38,691 nt of DNA from an uncultured Neglectibacter sp. (GCA_904374805.1 CAJFEW010000025.1:1-38691); one strand, 5' to 3'. Numbered from the stretch's first letter, positions 15,489-23,174 are shown. Notes: a model not told the origin generated them from the letters alone. Numbers and translations: made by a program.

Positions 15489-16232
15489 ATGCTGCGCATT
15501 GCCCTTTACAGCAACGACTCTCAATTCCTGGCCCAGGCGCCCCGGAAGATTGCCGCCCATTTGCAGGACGCTTCCAAAGAGGTCTGCCGGTTTCGGGGAT
15601 TTCCCCTGTTTCAAACCACCTTATTTGAGCCGGGGGAATCCGGCTTTGACCTGAGCCTGGTGGACCTGCGGGACGACCCCGCGCGAAATATGGAGTTTGT
15701 CCGGGAGCTGACCCGGGAAAGCTGGCAGCCGGTGATGGTGCTGGCTCCCGGTCCGGAATACGCCATGGCCGCCTACGACGCAGACGTAATGGCCTATTTA
15801 GTGGAGCCCTTTGACGGCGCCCGGGCGGCCTCCCTGCTGCTACGGCATTTCTCCCGGGAGCTTCTGCCCCAGGAGAACTCCTTCTCCTTTAAAACCCCGA
15901 CCGGCACCCAGGTGCTGGCCGGGGAGAGCATCCTGTTTGTGGAATACCGCAACCACCGCATGCTGGTACACACCGCCGCCCCCAAGCCCCTGATCACCTC
16001 CGTGAGCCGGATCCCCTTTGGCGAATCCGCCGCCCAGCTGCTGGAGGACCGCCGGTTTGTCCGCACCCACGCCGGATATCTGGTGAATTTGCTGCACGTC
16101 TCCCAGCTGCGCCGCAGCTCCCTCCTGCTGGACAACGGCGCCTGCATCCCTGTCTCCCGAGGCCGCAGCCGGGAAGTCAAAGACCGCTTCCAATCCCTCT
16201 TCCAATCTCCCCCGCTTCCCCCGCTTTCTTGA
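15489..16232 (+). CDS. LytTR-domain transcriptional regulator with degenerate receiver
   Basis: The 247-residue protein has a receiver-like N-terminal domain (1-120) and a LytTR DNA-binding domain (about 130-235, including ILFVEYRNHRMLVHT and FVRTHAGYLVNL). In the receiver a candidate phosphoacceptor Asp59 is present in LSLVDL. The acidic pair near the N terminus is reduced to Asn9-Asp10, the switch Thr/Ser is Ala86 (MVLAPG), and the invariant Lys before Pro is Glu106 (YLVEPFD). Phosphorylation-dependent signalling is therefore doubtful. No histidine kinase is adjacent. The start at 15489 follows GAAAGGTGG. Its natural candidate target is the shared divergent region with the S26-like gene, but I saw no clear paired LytTR direct repeats there. 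Confidence 0.85.
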   Translation: MLRIALYSNDSQFLAQAPRKIAAHLQDASKEVCRFRGFPLFQTTLFEPGESGFDLSLVDLRDDPARNMEFVRELTRESWQPVMVLAPGPEYAMAAYDADVMAYLVEPFDGARAASLLLRHFSRELLPQENSFSFKTPTGTQVLAGESILFVEYRNHRMLVHTAAPKPLITSVSRIPFGESAAQLLEDRRFVRTHAGYLVNLLHVSQLRRSSLLLDNGACIPVSRGRSREVKDRFQSLFQSPPLPPLS

Positions 16233-16870
16233 AAGAAAGCTTGGCAAAGAACTTTGCTTCGCGCTTGGGGCCGCTCGCTGACGCTCGGGCGGTGTAAGTC
16301 TTCAGCGCGCGTTCGCGTAGGCAAGAAAGCGGCTTGTTCCGTGCGGCCACGCACCCGCCCTTGCCGCAGGCAAGAAGGCGGCCTGTCCCGTGCGGCCACG
16401 CACCCGCCCTTGCCGTAGGCAAGAAAGCGGCTCGTCCCGTGCGGCCACGCACCCGCCCTTGCCGTAGGCAAGAGGGCGGCCTGTCCTGTGCGGTCACGCA
16501 CCCCCTTCGGGGGGCCAGGGGGCAGAGCCCCCCTCAGGAGGGTTAGAAGGGGGCACAGCCCCCTCCCGGGGGGCGCGGGGGATGCCTCCCCCGCAACGAG
16601 TCTTAAGAATAGACAACTCCTCCTCGCCGTCAGGCGCGCAGACAATGTGGGTTTTCCATGCACGTTCGCGTGTTCCCACCTAGCTGCAGGAACGAAACTC
16701 CCGCCCTTGCCATAGGCAAGAAGGCGGCCTGTCCAGCCCGGCCACGGGCCGGCTCGTCCTGTGCGGCCACGCACCCGCCCTTGCCGTAGGCAAGAAGGCG
16801 GCTTGCCCGGGGTGCAACCCCCCGCCCTTGCGGAACGCAAGAGGGCGGCTCGCCTGGGGTGCACCCCCCG
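16233..16870. repeat. Hairpin-rich repeat island between convergent genes
   Basis: About 640 bases with no gene. A 49-base unit beginning GTGCGGCCACGCACC repeats in tandem at 16341, 16390 and 16439, with a diverged unit before (16292-16340) and a partial one at 16488. Its core is a hairpin, CCGCCCTTGCC-gta-GGCAAGARGGCGG, at 16355-16381, 16404-16430 and 16453-16479; dispersed copies lie at 16701-16727, 16775-16801 and 16822-16848. Between these are other GC hairpins: CCCCC-TTCG-GGGGG near 16501-16514, GGGGGC-AGA-GCCCCC (about 16519), GGGGGC-ACA-GCCCCC (about 16549) and GGGGGATGCCTCCCCC (about 16578). Spacers are identical, not variable, so this is not a CRISPR. It separates the 3' ends of the LytTR gene and rsmI. 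Confidence 0.85.
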
Positions 16871-17752
16871 TCACGGGCTTTGGGATTCTAGAAGGGCGGT
16901 GTACAGCTGGGACTTGCGGTAACCGGTCTCCTGGGCCGCCTGACGGGCCGCCTCGCTGGAAGAGAGACCTGCCGCCGCCAACTCCCGGGCCAAGGCGGCA
17001 GCCTCCTCCAAGGTGTACCCCTGCTGGGGGGCAGCGGGGGCTTCCCCTCCGGCAACCACCAGCACAAACTCCCCCCGGGGCTCCTGCTCACGGTAGTGGG
17101 CGGCAGCCTCCCCCACCGTGGTGCGCCACACCTCCTCGTGAAGCTTGGTCAGCTCCCGGCACAGGGCGATTTTCCGGTCAGGCCCAAACACTTTGGAAAA
17201 ATCAGACAGGGTTTTCCGCAGCTTGTGGGGGGCCTCGTAGAAGATCATGGTGCGGGTCTCCCCCCGCACGGCCTCCAGGTGTTCCTTGCGGCCCCGCTTG
17301 TTGACGCTGAGAAACCCCTCAAAGGTGAAGCGTCCCGTGGGCAGCCCGCTGAGAACCAGGGCGGAAAGGGCCGCCGTGGGGCCCGGCACCACATAGACGG
17401 GAATCCCCGCCTGGGCGCAGGCGGCCACCAAAGTCTCCCCTGGGTCGGAGATGGCCGGCATGCCCGCGTCGGAGACAAGAGCGCAGGTTTCCCCTGCCTG
17501 GAGCCTGGCCACAATGAGAGGGCCGTGCTCCAGTTTGTTGTGCTCAAAGTAGCTGAGCAGCGGTTTTTTGATGCCGAAATGGGTCAGCAGCCGCAGGGTG
17601 ACCCGGGTGTCCTCGGCGGCGATGAAATCCGCCGCTGCCAGGGTCTCCCGGGCCCGGGGGGAAAAGTCCCCCAAATTGCCGATGGGCGTGCCCACCACGT
17701 ACAGAGCGCCCCGCTCCAGGCAGGCGCCCTCCTCTCTGTCTTTTCGCTCCAT
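16871..17752 (-). CDS. rsmI: 16S rRNA (cytidine1402-2'-O)-methyltransferase
   Basis: Methylates the ribose of C1402 in the 16S rRNA decoding centre using S-adenosylmethionine. It belongs to the tetrapyrrole-methylase-like SPOUT-independent family. The 293-residue protein carries the signature GTPIGNLGD (residues 21-29), then AAEDTR and VSDAGMPAISDPG, all characteristic of RsmI, and an Ala/Glu-rich C-terminal helical region. I chose the ATG at 17752 (behind TAGGGGGC) rather than the longer frame to 17803, which would overlap trmN6. It starts ten bases after the trmN6 stop, as in the Bacillus yabB-yazA-yabC neighbourhood. The gene ends at the edge of the repeat island; no simple T-tailed terminator was found. 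Confidence 0.95.
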   Translation of the reverse strand: MERKDREEGACLERGALYVVGTPIGNLGDFSPRARETLAAADFIAAEDTRVTLRLLTHFGIKKPLLSYFEHNKLEHGPLIVARLQAGETCALVSDAGMPAISDPGETLVAACAQAGIPVYVVPGPTAALSALVLSGLPTGRFTFEGFLSVNKRGRKEHLEAVRGETRTMIFYEAPHKLRKTLSDFSKVFGPDRKIALCRELTKLHEEVWRTTVGEAAAHYREQEPRGEFVLVVAGGEAPAAPQQGYTLEEAAALARELAAAGLSSSEAARQAAQETGYRKSQLYTALLESQSP

Positions 17753-17762
17753 GTTGTGCCCC

Positions 17763-18500
17763 CTACTTCCGTTTGTGCTCCGGATTGTCCCGGTAGTCCC
17801 CATAAATTCTTTCGATCTCCTCCGTGGGAGAGCCGTCCTCCCTCTCCAGCAGAAGCACCGGTTCCACCTCCATGCCGGGAGCGCCGCCGGACCGGCACTC
17901 CAACAAAAAGAGGAAGGGCGCCTTGCCCGCCCGCTGCTGCACCAGCCGCAGCCGCTTGGGCTCCAGCCGGCAGCTGTGAAAGGCCTCTATGGCCTCTCCC
18001 AGGCGCTGGGGCCGCAGGCAGACGCACAGCCTGCCTCCAAACCGCAGGGCGTGCCGCGCGGCCTCTCCCAGCTCCTGCAGGGAAAGGGTGTCCCCCTGGC
18101 GGGCGGTGCGCCGGGCCTGTCCCCCGCAGGGGATGCCCGCCCCGGGCGCGGTGTAGGGAGGGTTGCAGGCAATCCGATCCAAGCTGCCGGCGGGAAAAAG
18201 CCACTGCCGCAAGTCTCCCTCCACAATGGTAATCTCCCCGGAAAAGCCGTTTGCCTCCACCGATTGACGGGCCAAGGATGCCGCCTCCGGCTGCAGCTCC
18301 ACCCCCACAAAGGACGCCCCCTGGCTGCGCACCCGCCACAGCAAGGGAATCACGCCGCAGCCGGTGCCAAAATCCGCGCAGCGCTCCCCTCGCCGGGGCA
18401 TGGAAAAATCCGCCAGCAGCACGGCGTCCGTGCCGAAGGCGTGGTCTTTGCTGACTAAAATACGGCTGCCCCCAGAAAGGGGCTCCCAATGCGCTTCCAT
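17763..18500 (-). CDS. trmN6: tRNA1(Val) (adenine37-N6)-methyltransferase family protein
   Basis: Class I SAM-dependent methyltransferase of the YfiC/TrmN6 (YabB) family, 245 residues. It shows the SAM-binding GTGCG (45-49) after CADF, the acidic GVELQ at the end of strand 2, and the N6-adenine catalytic motif NPPY (113-116). The ATG at 18500 follows GGGAGGAA; the frame upstream of it overlaps the ferredoxin region and is not protein-like. It is followed by rsmI after ten bases. The ferredoxin terminator ends only about five bases before this gene's ribosome binding site, so transcription either reads through from the ferredoxin or starts inside the terminator. Substrate specificity is inferred from family and synteny. 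Confidence 0.9.
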   Translation of the reverse strand: MEAHWEPLSGGSRILVSKDHAFGTDAVLLADFSMPRRGERCADFGTGCGVIPLLWRVRSQGASFVGVELQPEAASLARQSVEANGFSGEITIVEGDLRQWLFPAGSLDRIACNPPYTAPGAGIPCGGQARRTARQGDTLSLQELGEAARHALRFGGRLCVCLRPQRLGEAIEAFHSCRLEPKRLRLVQQRAGKAPFLFLLECRSGGAPGMEVEPVLLLEREDGSPTEEIERIYGDYRDNPEHKRK

Positions 18501-18514
18501 ACGGTTCCTCCCGG

Positions 18515-18556
18515 ATAAAAAACGGAGCCCGCTGGGGAAATCCCCGCCGGACTCCG
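18515..18556 (-). terminator. Terminator between ferredoxin and trmN6
   Basis: Read on the minus strand, CGGAGTCCG...GGGGA and TCCCC...CGGGCTCCG form a long stem with two mismatches, followed by TTTTTT (18517-18522). It should stop the ferredoxin transcript. It sits directly against the trmN6 ribosome binding site (GGGAGGAA, about 18505-18512), leaving no room for a separate downstream promoter. Confidence 0.75.
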
Positions 18557-18589
18557 CTTTTTGCATTTTTACCGATCCGAAAACCGGAA

Positions 18590-18760
18590 TCAGCCCTCCT
18601 GGGGAGCGCCCACAGGGCAAGTGCCGGCGCAAGCGCCGCAGTCGATGCAGGTATCGGGATCGATCACATATTTGCCGTCGCCCTCGGAGATGGCTCCAAC
18701 GGGGCAATCGCCGGCGCAAGCGCCGCAGGCAATACATTCGTCGCTGATGACATAGGGCAT
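18590..18760 (-). CDS. 2[4Fe-4S] ferredoxin, clostridial type
   Basis: Small cytoplasmic electron carrier of 56 residues with two complete cluster motifs of the CxxCxxCxxxC-Pro type: Cys 9, 12, 15, 19-Pro and Cys 38, 41, 44, 48-Pro. The two halves are an internal duplication, and the acidic composition is normal for 8-Fe ferredoxins. The ATG at 18760 follows GGAGGTG; the longer frame upstream includes the promoter and is rejected. It has its own promoter (18793-18820) and terminator (18515-18556) and so forms an independent unit set into a conserved translation/replication gene block. Its partner oxidoreductase cannot be told from the context. Confidence 0.95.
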   Translation of the reverse strand: MPYVISDECIACGACAGDCPVGAISEGDGKYVIDPDTCIDCGACAGTCPVGAPQEG

Positions 18761-18792
18761 GGGGAACACCTCCATTTGAATTATCAAGTTCA

Positions 18793-18820
18793 TTGTAACA
18801 CATTTTGTTAAAAATGCAAG
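18793..18820 (-). promoter_or_regulatory. Promoter of the ferredoxin gene
   Basis: On the minus strand TTGCAT (-35, 18815-18820) and TACAAT (-10, 18793-18798) are 16 bases apart. TGT before the -10 gives an extended -10. The leader to the start codon is about 25-30 bases and A/T-rich, consistent with high expression. Confidence 0.7.
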
Positions 18821-18891
18821 TGTTTTTCCCCATCTCCCGGCAAATTCCCGGGAAATCCCATGGAAAAACCCAGCCAAAAACCAGCCGTTTC

Positions 18892-19761
18892 TCAGGTTTC
18901 CTCCAGCTGTTTCAGCTCTTCCAGCTCTTTGCGGCCCACCTTGATTTTCCCGTCCCGGAGCACCTTCACCTCGCTGACTTTAAACACCTTGGGGGCTCCC
19001 TCCGGGTCCTTGTCCAAGCGCACGGTGAGTTTGCGGGTCAGCAGGTTTTGCTCAATCACCACGCCCTTGCCCTCCGGAGTAGAGACCAAGGCGTTCACCT
19101 TGGGGGTGGTGCGCAGCAGGTCCTGATAGGCCTCCTGCTCGTATTTCAAACAGCACATGAGCCGCCCGCAGGCTCCGGAAATTTTCACCGGATTTAAGGA
19201 CAACCCCTGCTCCTTGGCCATTTTGATGGAAACCGGGGTAAAGCCCCCCAAAAAGCTGCCGCAGCAGAAGGGCCGGCCGCAAATGCCCATGCCCCCCAGC
19301 ATTTTGGCCTCGTCCCGCACGCCGATCTGCCGCAGCTCAATGCGGGTGCGGAACATGCCCGCCAAATCTTTGACCAGCTCTCGGAAATCCACCCGGCCGT
19401 CGGCGGTGAAATAGAACAGAATCTTGGAGTTGTCAAAGGTGTACTCCACGTCCACCAGCTTCATCTCCAAGCCCCGCTCGGCAATTTTCTTCTCGCAGGC
19501 GCGAAAGGCCTTTTTCTCCTTGATGTGGTTTTCCGCCACCTTTTTCAAATCCTCCGGGGTGGCCCGGCGAATCACCTTGCGCAAAGGCTGCACAATGGAT
19601 TCGTCGCTGACCTCCCGGTTCTCCAGGGCCACCTCGCCACACTCGGTGCCCCGGGCGGTTTCCACAATGGCCATAGCGCCCTTTTCCAAAGTTTCCCCCT
19701 GGGGGTCAAAGTAATAGACTTTTCCTGTATTTTTAAAGCGCACGCCGATCACTTCGGCCAT
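18892..19761 (-). CDS. ricT: PSP1-domain protein RicT (YaaT)
   Basis: Homologue of Bacillus RicT/YaaT, a component of the Fe-S containing Ric (Y) complex that modulates RNase Y mRNA processing and sporulation/competence phosphorelay activity. The 289-residue protein starts MAEVIGVRFKNTGKVYYFDP, contains the PSP1 C-terminal domain (about 60-150) and the cysteine clusters GICGRPFCCGSF and SGACGRLMCCLKYE typical of the family. It ends in a charged helix (LEELKQLEET). It lies 27 bases after holB. RicA and RicF genes are not in this window, so whether the Bacillus complex exists here is unknown. An 8-Fe ferredoxin is encoded next door, but any link with the RicT cluster is speculative. Confidence 0.93.
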   Translation of the reverse strand: MAEVIGVRFKNTGKVYYFDPQGETLEKGAMAIVETARGTECGEVALENREVSDESIVQPLRKVIRRATPEDLKKVAENHIKEKKAFRACEKKIAERGLEMKLVDVEYTFDNSKILFYFTADGRVDFRELVKDLAGMFRTRIELRQIGVRDEAKMLGGMGICGRPFCCGSFLGGFTPVSIKMAKEQGLSLNPVKISGACGRLMCCLKYEQEAYQDLLRTTPKVNALVSTPEGKGVVIEQNLLTRKLTVRLDKDPEGAPKVFKVSEVKVLRDGKIKVGRKELEELKQLEET

Positions 19762-19788
19762 AGACGCGCCTCCTTTCCTAGTGGCCTC

Positions 19789-20775
19789 TCAGCGCCCGGC
19801 CGCCTCCCGCAGCCGCACGCACAGGTCCGTGGTGAGCAACGCCATATTGGCGTTGCGTTCCAACTTCTGCCGGTATTCCTCCGCCAGGGGCGGCAGGGCC
19901 ATCAGCTGTTTTCGGGGCAGGGCGCTGAGCCGGTCCGCCGCCTGGGGAGCGCCGCCCAGCACCGCCTTTCCCCCTGCCCGCAGCACGCAGGCGTCCCGGA
20001 AAATCAGCCCCAGCCGGGAGAGCACCTCCCGGAACAGCTCCCGATCCTTCTGCAGGGGAGCCGCCGCCAGAAGAAGCCCCTCCTCCCGAGGGTCCGTCAC
20101 CGCCAGGGCCATGGCCTGGGCAATGGAAAACGCCTGGGCGGAGGTCCCTCCCTCCAGCTCTTCCAACATCCGGCCGATGTTTCCCCCGCACAGGGCCGCC
20201 AGTTCCCGAGCCCGCTCCAAGGACAGGTCGGGCCGTTGGGCCTGCACAGCGGCCGCGGCCTCCTCCTGGGAGGGAGGCTCCAGATGAAACGCCTGCACCC
20301 GGCTGCGAATGGTGGGCAGCAGCTGCTCTGCCGAGGGGGAAACCAGGAAAAACACCCCGTGCTCCGGCGGCTCTTCGATGAGCTTGAGCAGCTTGTTTTG
20401 GGCGGGCTCCAAGGTCCGGCTGCCCAAAAGGAGGATGTACACGCTCACGTCCGCCTCCTCCGGCATCCGGTAGGCGTCGGCGGTCACCTGGGCCACAGCC
20501 TCAACAGTAAGGGAGCGGGTCGCCCCGCTCCCTTCCACCACACGGATATCGGGATGTGTTCCGGCTTTGGCCCGCACGCAGGAGGGGCACACCCCGCAGG
20601 GGGCATGGGCCTGGTCCCGGCACACAAGGGCCTGGGCCAGCAGCCTGGCAAAGGTCCGCTTGCCGCAGCCCGCCTCCCCCCAAAGGAGCAGGGCGTGGGG
20701 AAACCGTCCCCCCTCATAGGCCGCGGACAGAGCCGCCTTTACCTCCTGGTTGCCTAAAAAACCGGGAAACTCCAT
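19789..20775 (-). CDS. holB: DNA polymerase III subunit delta' (clamp loader)
   Basis: Clamp-loader subunit that helps place the beta clamp on DNA. The 328-residue protein begins FPGFLGNQ, has a Walker A-like GEAGCGKRT (33-41), and a zinc module Cys52, Cys60, Cys63, Cys66 with the usual C-x7-C-x2-C-x2-C spacing. Then come NKLLKLIEEPPEH and TIRSRVQAF, both hallmarks of AAA+ clamp loaders. The C-terminal collar domain is Ala-rich. The ATG shares one base with the darA stop codon (TGATG at 20773-20777), so translation is coupled. The order darA-holB-ricT matches the Firmicutes yaaQ-holB-yaaT block. Confidence 0.95.
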   Translation of the reverse strand: MEFPGFLGNQEVKAALSAAYEGGRFPHALLLWGEAGCGKRTFARLLAQALVCRDQAHAPCGVCPSCVRAKAGTHPDIRVVEGSGATRSLTVEAVAQVTADAYRMPEEADVSVYILLLGSRTLEPAQNKLLKLIEEPPEHGVFFLVSPSAEQLLPTIRSRVQAFHLEPPSQEEAAAAVQAQRPDLSLERARELAALCGGNIGRMLEELEGGTSAQAFSIAQAMALAVTDPREEGLLLAAAPLQKDRELFREVLSRLGLIFRDACVLRAGGKAVLGGAPQAADRLSALPRKQLMALPPLAEEYRQKLERNANMALLTTDLCVRLREAAGR

Positions 20776-21098
20776 CAGACTTTCTCGAACCGGTCCACGT
20801 TGAGCACGAAGATGGTGGAGCCGCCCACGGTGACTTCCACAGGGAAGGAGGAGTACATGCCCACTTCCATGGTGGAGGTGCTGGGCACAATCTGGGTGCG
20901 GCGGCTGGAATACTTGGCGATAATGCCGATCACCGTATCCACCTTGTCGTCATCCACGCCGGAGATAAAGGTGGTGTTGCCGGCCATCAAAAAGCCGCCG
21001 GTGGTGGCCAATTTCGTCACGGAGAAGCCCTCTCGAGTCAGTGCGGAGGACACCGCGCCGCTGTCGTCGTTGCTGACAATTGCAAGGATCAGTTTCAT
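20775..21098 (-). CDS. darA: Cyclic-di-AMP receptor, PII-like (DarA/PstA/YaaQ)
   Basis: A 107-residue trimeric PII-like protein that binds the second messenger c-di-AMP in the family. The start MKLILAIVSNDDSGAVSSAL and the body GFSVTKLATTGGFLMAGNTT are nearly diagnostic; the Thr/Gly-rich loop is the c-di-AMP contact region in known structures. The output partner is unknown in most species. It is the first gene of the operon with holB and ricT, transcribed from the promoter near 21215-21223. The usual neighbour tmk is absent here. Confidence 0.95.
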   Translation of the reverse strand: MKLILAIVSNDDSGAVSSALTREGFSVTKLATTGGFLMAGNTTFISGVDDDKVDTVIGIIAKYSSRRTQIVPSTSTMEVGMYSSFPVEVTVGGSTIFVLNVDRFEKV

Positions 21099-21214
21099 AG
21101 TCTACCATGCCTTTCCCGGCCTAGGGGGAACCCTGCCCCACTGCCCGGCCGATTGAAGAATTCGTCAGCCCACCGGACCCCAAGGCCGGCGGATGTGACG
21201 GGGATACTATGGTT

Positions 21215-21223
21215 ATTCTACCA
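21215..21223 (-). promoter_or_regulatory. Extended -10 promoter of the darA-holB-ricT operon
   Basis: Read on the minus strand, TGG-TAGAAT is an extended -10 element about 115 bases upstream of darA. The -35 region is T-rich without a clear hexamer. Confidence 0.5.
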
Positions 21224-21250
21224 TCAAACCAGGAAAAAGGGAAGGTTTTT

Positions 21251-22576
21251 TCAAAATTTTATGAAAAGTTCCCGGGCGCCTTGCCTCGTTCCCCGGCGGT
21301 GTTCCCGCCGCTCCTCCTCCTGCAGCGTTCGGCGCACTTCCCTGCGGGCCAAAAACAGGGCGGTCAGGTTGGGCAAAGCCAGCAGGCCGTTCATCGCGTC
21401 TCCCAGCTGGAGCACGGTCTCCAGGGGCAAAAGGCACCCCAGGGCTGCGGCCACTCCCGCCCCCACCGCGTAGACCGTGCCGCCCCGGCCCCGGGTCAGA
21501 TAGAACAGCCCCTCTCTGCCATAGCAGCTCCAAGCCACCAGGGTGGCTACGGCAAACAGCGCGGTGCACAGGGAGACGGCTCCGCCCCCCACCGGCCCCC
21601 AGGCGGCGGAAAAAGCGTACAACGTCAGCTGGGCTCCCTCCAGCAGCGGCGACCGGCAGCAGAGGATGCACAGGCCCGTCACCGTGCACAGAAGCAAGGT
21701 GTCCACAAACACCTGAAACATGCCCATGTACCCCAGTTCCACCGGCGTGCGCCCCTCCACCTCCTGATAGGCAAAGGCGGCGCTTCCCAGGCCTGCCTCG
21801 TTGGTGAACACCCCCCGGGAGATCCCGGTGCCCATGGCCAACAGGGCGCCAGCCGCACCTCCGGCCCCTGCCTGGGGACAAAAGGCCCCTTGAAAAATGC
21901 TCGCCGCCGCCCGGGGCAGATTTTCCCGGAACACCCACAGCACCCCCAGGGAGGCCCCCAAAAACAGCAAAGTCATACAAGGGACCAGCCGCTCTGTGAT
22001 CTTGACCCCCCGGGCCAAGCCGCCCCGGGCCACAAAAAACGCCAGCAGCCCCAGGGCCAAAGCCGTCCCTCCCGCAGGCACGCCCAGGGAGGAGAGGGCC
22101 GCCGCAGCAGCCTGGGTTTGGGCCATGTTCCCCATGGCCAGGGAAGACAGCACGCAGCCTCCCGCATACAGGGCGGCCAAGGGCCTGCCCCAGCGGCGGC
22201 ACCCCTGGCGGATGGCGCCCAGCATGCCCGCCGCTTCCCGGTGGCGGGCCGCCAGCACATTCTCCGCGAAGACCGTCCCCATTCCCAGCAGGCCGGACAC
22301 CCACATCCAAAACAGGGCGCCTGGCCCCCCTACGGTGATGGCCGCAGCCACTCCCACAATGTTTCCCGTGCCGATGGACCCGGCCAAAGCCGCCGTCAGG
22401 GCCTGAAAGGAGGAAATCTTCCCCTCTCCGGGGGGCTGCCTCCAGGCGGCCCCCAGCCAGCGGCCCGGCCGGCGAAGCTGCAAAAAGCCGGTGGAACAGG
22501 AGAAATACACCCCCGCCGCCACAAGCAGCCCCAGCACGGGCCACCCCCACAGCAGGGACCTGAGGGCCTCAAGCAT
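21251..22576 (-). CDS. Amino acid:cation symporter, AGCS (alanine/glycine) family
   Basis: Sodium- or proton-coupled importer for alanine, glycine or similar amino acids. The 441-residue protein has about ten to eleven membrane segments. The family signature runs through ALAGSIGTGNIVGVAAAI, with the substrate and sodium site residues GTGNI, and FTNEAGLGSA is also diagnostic. The C-terminal tail is short, charged and Arg/Glu-rich. The start ATG lies inside the end of the upstream amidase-like gene (8-base overlap), implying co-expression with that protein. No T-tailed terminator was found after the gene; it ends just before the darA promoter region. Confidence 0.92.
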   Translation of the reverse strand: MLEALRSLLWGWPVLGLLVAAGVYFSCSTGFLQLRRPGRWLGAAWRQPPGEGKISSFQALTAALAGSIGTGNIVGVAAAITVGGPGALFWMWVSGLLGMGTVFAENVLAARHREAAGMLGAIRQGCRRWGRPLAALYAGGCVLSSLAMGNMAQTQAAAAALSSLGVPAGGTALALGLLAFFVARGGLARGVKITERLVPCMTLLFLGASLGVLWVFRENLPRAAASIFQGAFCPQAGAGGAAGALLAMGTGISRGVFTNEAGLGSAAFAYQEVEGRTPVELGYMGMFQVFVDTLLLCTVTGLCILCCRSPLLEGAQLTLYAFSAAWGPVGGGAVSLCTALFAVATLVAWSCYGREGLFYLTRGRGGTVYAVGAGVAAALGCLLPLETVLQLGDAMNGLLALPNLTALFLARREVRRTLQEEERREHRRGTRQGARELFIKF

Positions 22577-23081
22577 GTTGGAAAGGCGCCCCCAGCACCT
22601 CGGCTAAGCCCCGGGCCAGCGCCAAGGCCACCGCCCCTGTGTTCCGGGTGAGCCAGGCCTCGTCCTGGGGATTGTCCCGATAGAGCAGCCGCACCAACAC
22701 CCCGGGGACGGGCCCCTCTCCCAGCTCCGGCAGGGCGTCCTCTTCCACCACCTGCAGCAGTTCCGGCTGGGGATACACCCGGCCTAAATGCTCCCCCAAA
22801 ATGCCGGCCCCCCAGGCGCCCTGGGCGTCCCCCCGGCGAAAACAGAGGCAGGGGCCTTTTCGGGAACCCTCTTGGGAGGCGGGGGCCTGCTGGGAGCACA
22901 GGGCCACTTGAAAGTCCCCCGGGGCCCCTTCCCCAGGCGTCCCGTACACCAGGGAGATCCCGTTGTGGGACAAATGAGAGGCCAAGGCCCCGTGGATCTG
23001 TCCCATCCAATAGGCCTCGTCCCCTCCGTTGAGATAGGGAGCATCGGGAGCTCCCGGCATGGTGAAAATGATCGCTGCCAT
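22569..23081 (-). CDS. N-acetylmuramoyl-L-alanine amidase-like protein, active site degenerate
   Basis: The 170-residue protein follows the layout of clostridial amidase_3-type proteins, with GGDEA near residue 20 in place of the GGNEE metal-ligand motif. It then has VALCSQQA where active enzymes have LALHSNA, and LVRLLYRDNPQDEAWLTRN where they have VEIGYHDNP-type sequence. The second metal-ligand His is therefore Cys, and the catalytic Glu and following His are Leu/Arg and Arg. The family call rests on the C-terminal pattern and is moderate; loss of amidase activity is inferred. There is no signal peptide. A GTG (23084) directly precedes the ATG (23081), and either could start; AAAGGAG is upstream. 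It is the first gene of a two-gene unit with the AGCS symporter. Confidence 0.65.
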   Translation of the reverse strand: MAAIIFTMPGAPDAPYLNGGDEAYWMGQIHGALASHLSHNGISLVYGTPGEGAPGDFQVALCSQQAPASQEGSRKGPCLCFRRGDAQGAWGAGILGEHLGRVYPQPELLQVVEEDALPELGEGPVPGVLVRLLYRDNPQDEAWLTRNTGAVALALARGLAEVLGAPFQHA

Positions 23082-23119
23082 CACGGCGCACTCCTTTCCT
23101 GCTGGGTTACCTGTGATAC

Positions 23120-23125
23120 AGTATA
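23120..23125 (-). promoter_or_regulatory. -10 element of the amidase-like/symporter unit
   Basis: TATACT on the minus strand lies about 35 bases upstream of the amidase-like start codon; the -35 is weak. The surrounding GTGAC...GTATCAC has short inverted arms, which might be incidental. Confidence 0.4.
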
Positions 23126-23174
23126 GTCACCGGACAGCCCTTTCATTCCACCAAATCCCCTGCCTGCCAAAGGC

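Noticed and set aside
16341-16500. Regular 49-base spacing with palindromic repeats, resembling a CRISPR array
   Set aside because: The segments between palindromes are themselves near-identical, so there are no variable spacers, and no cas genes are nearby.
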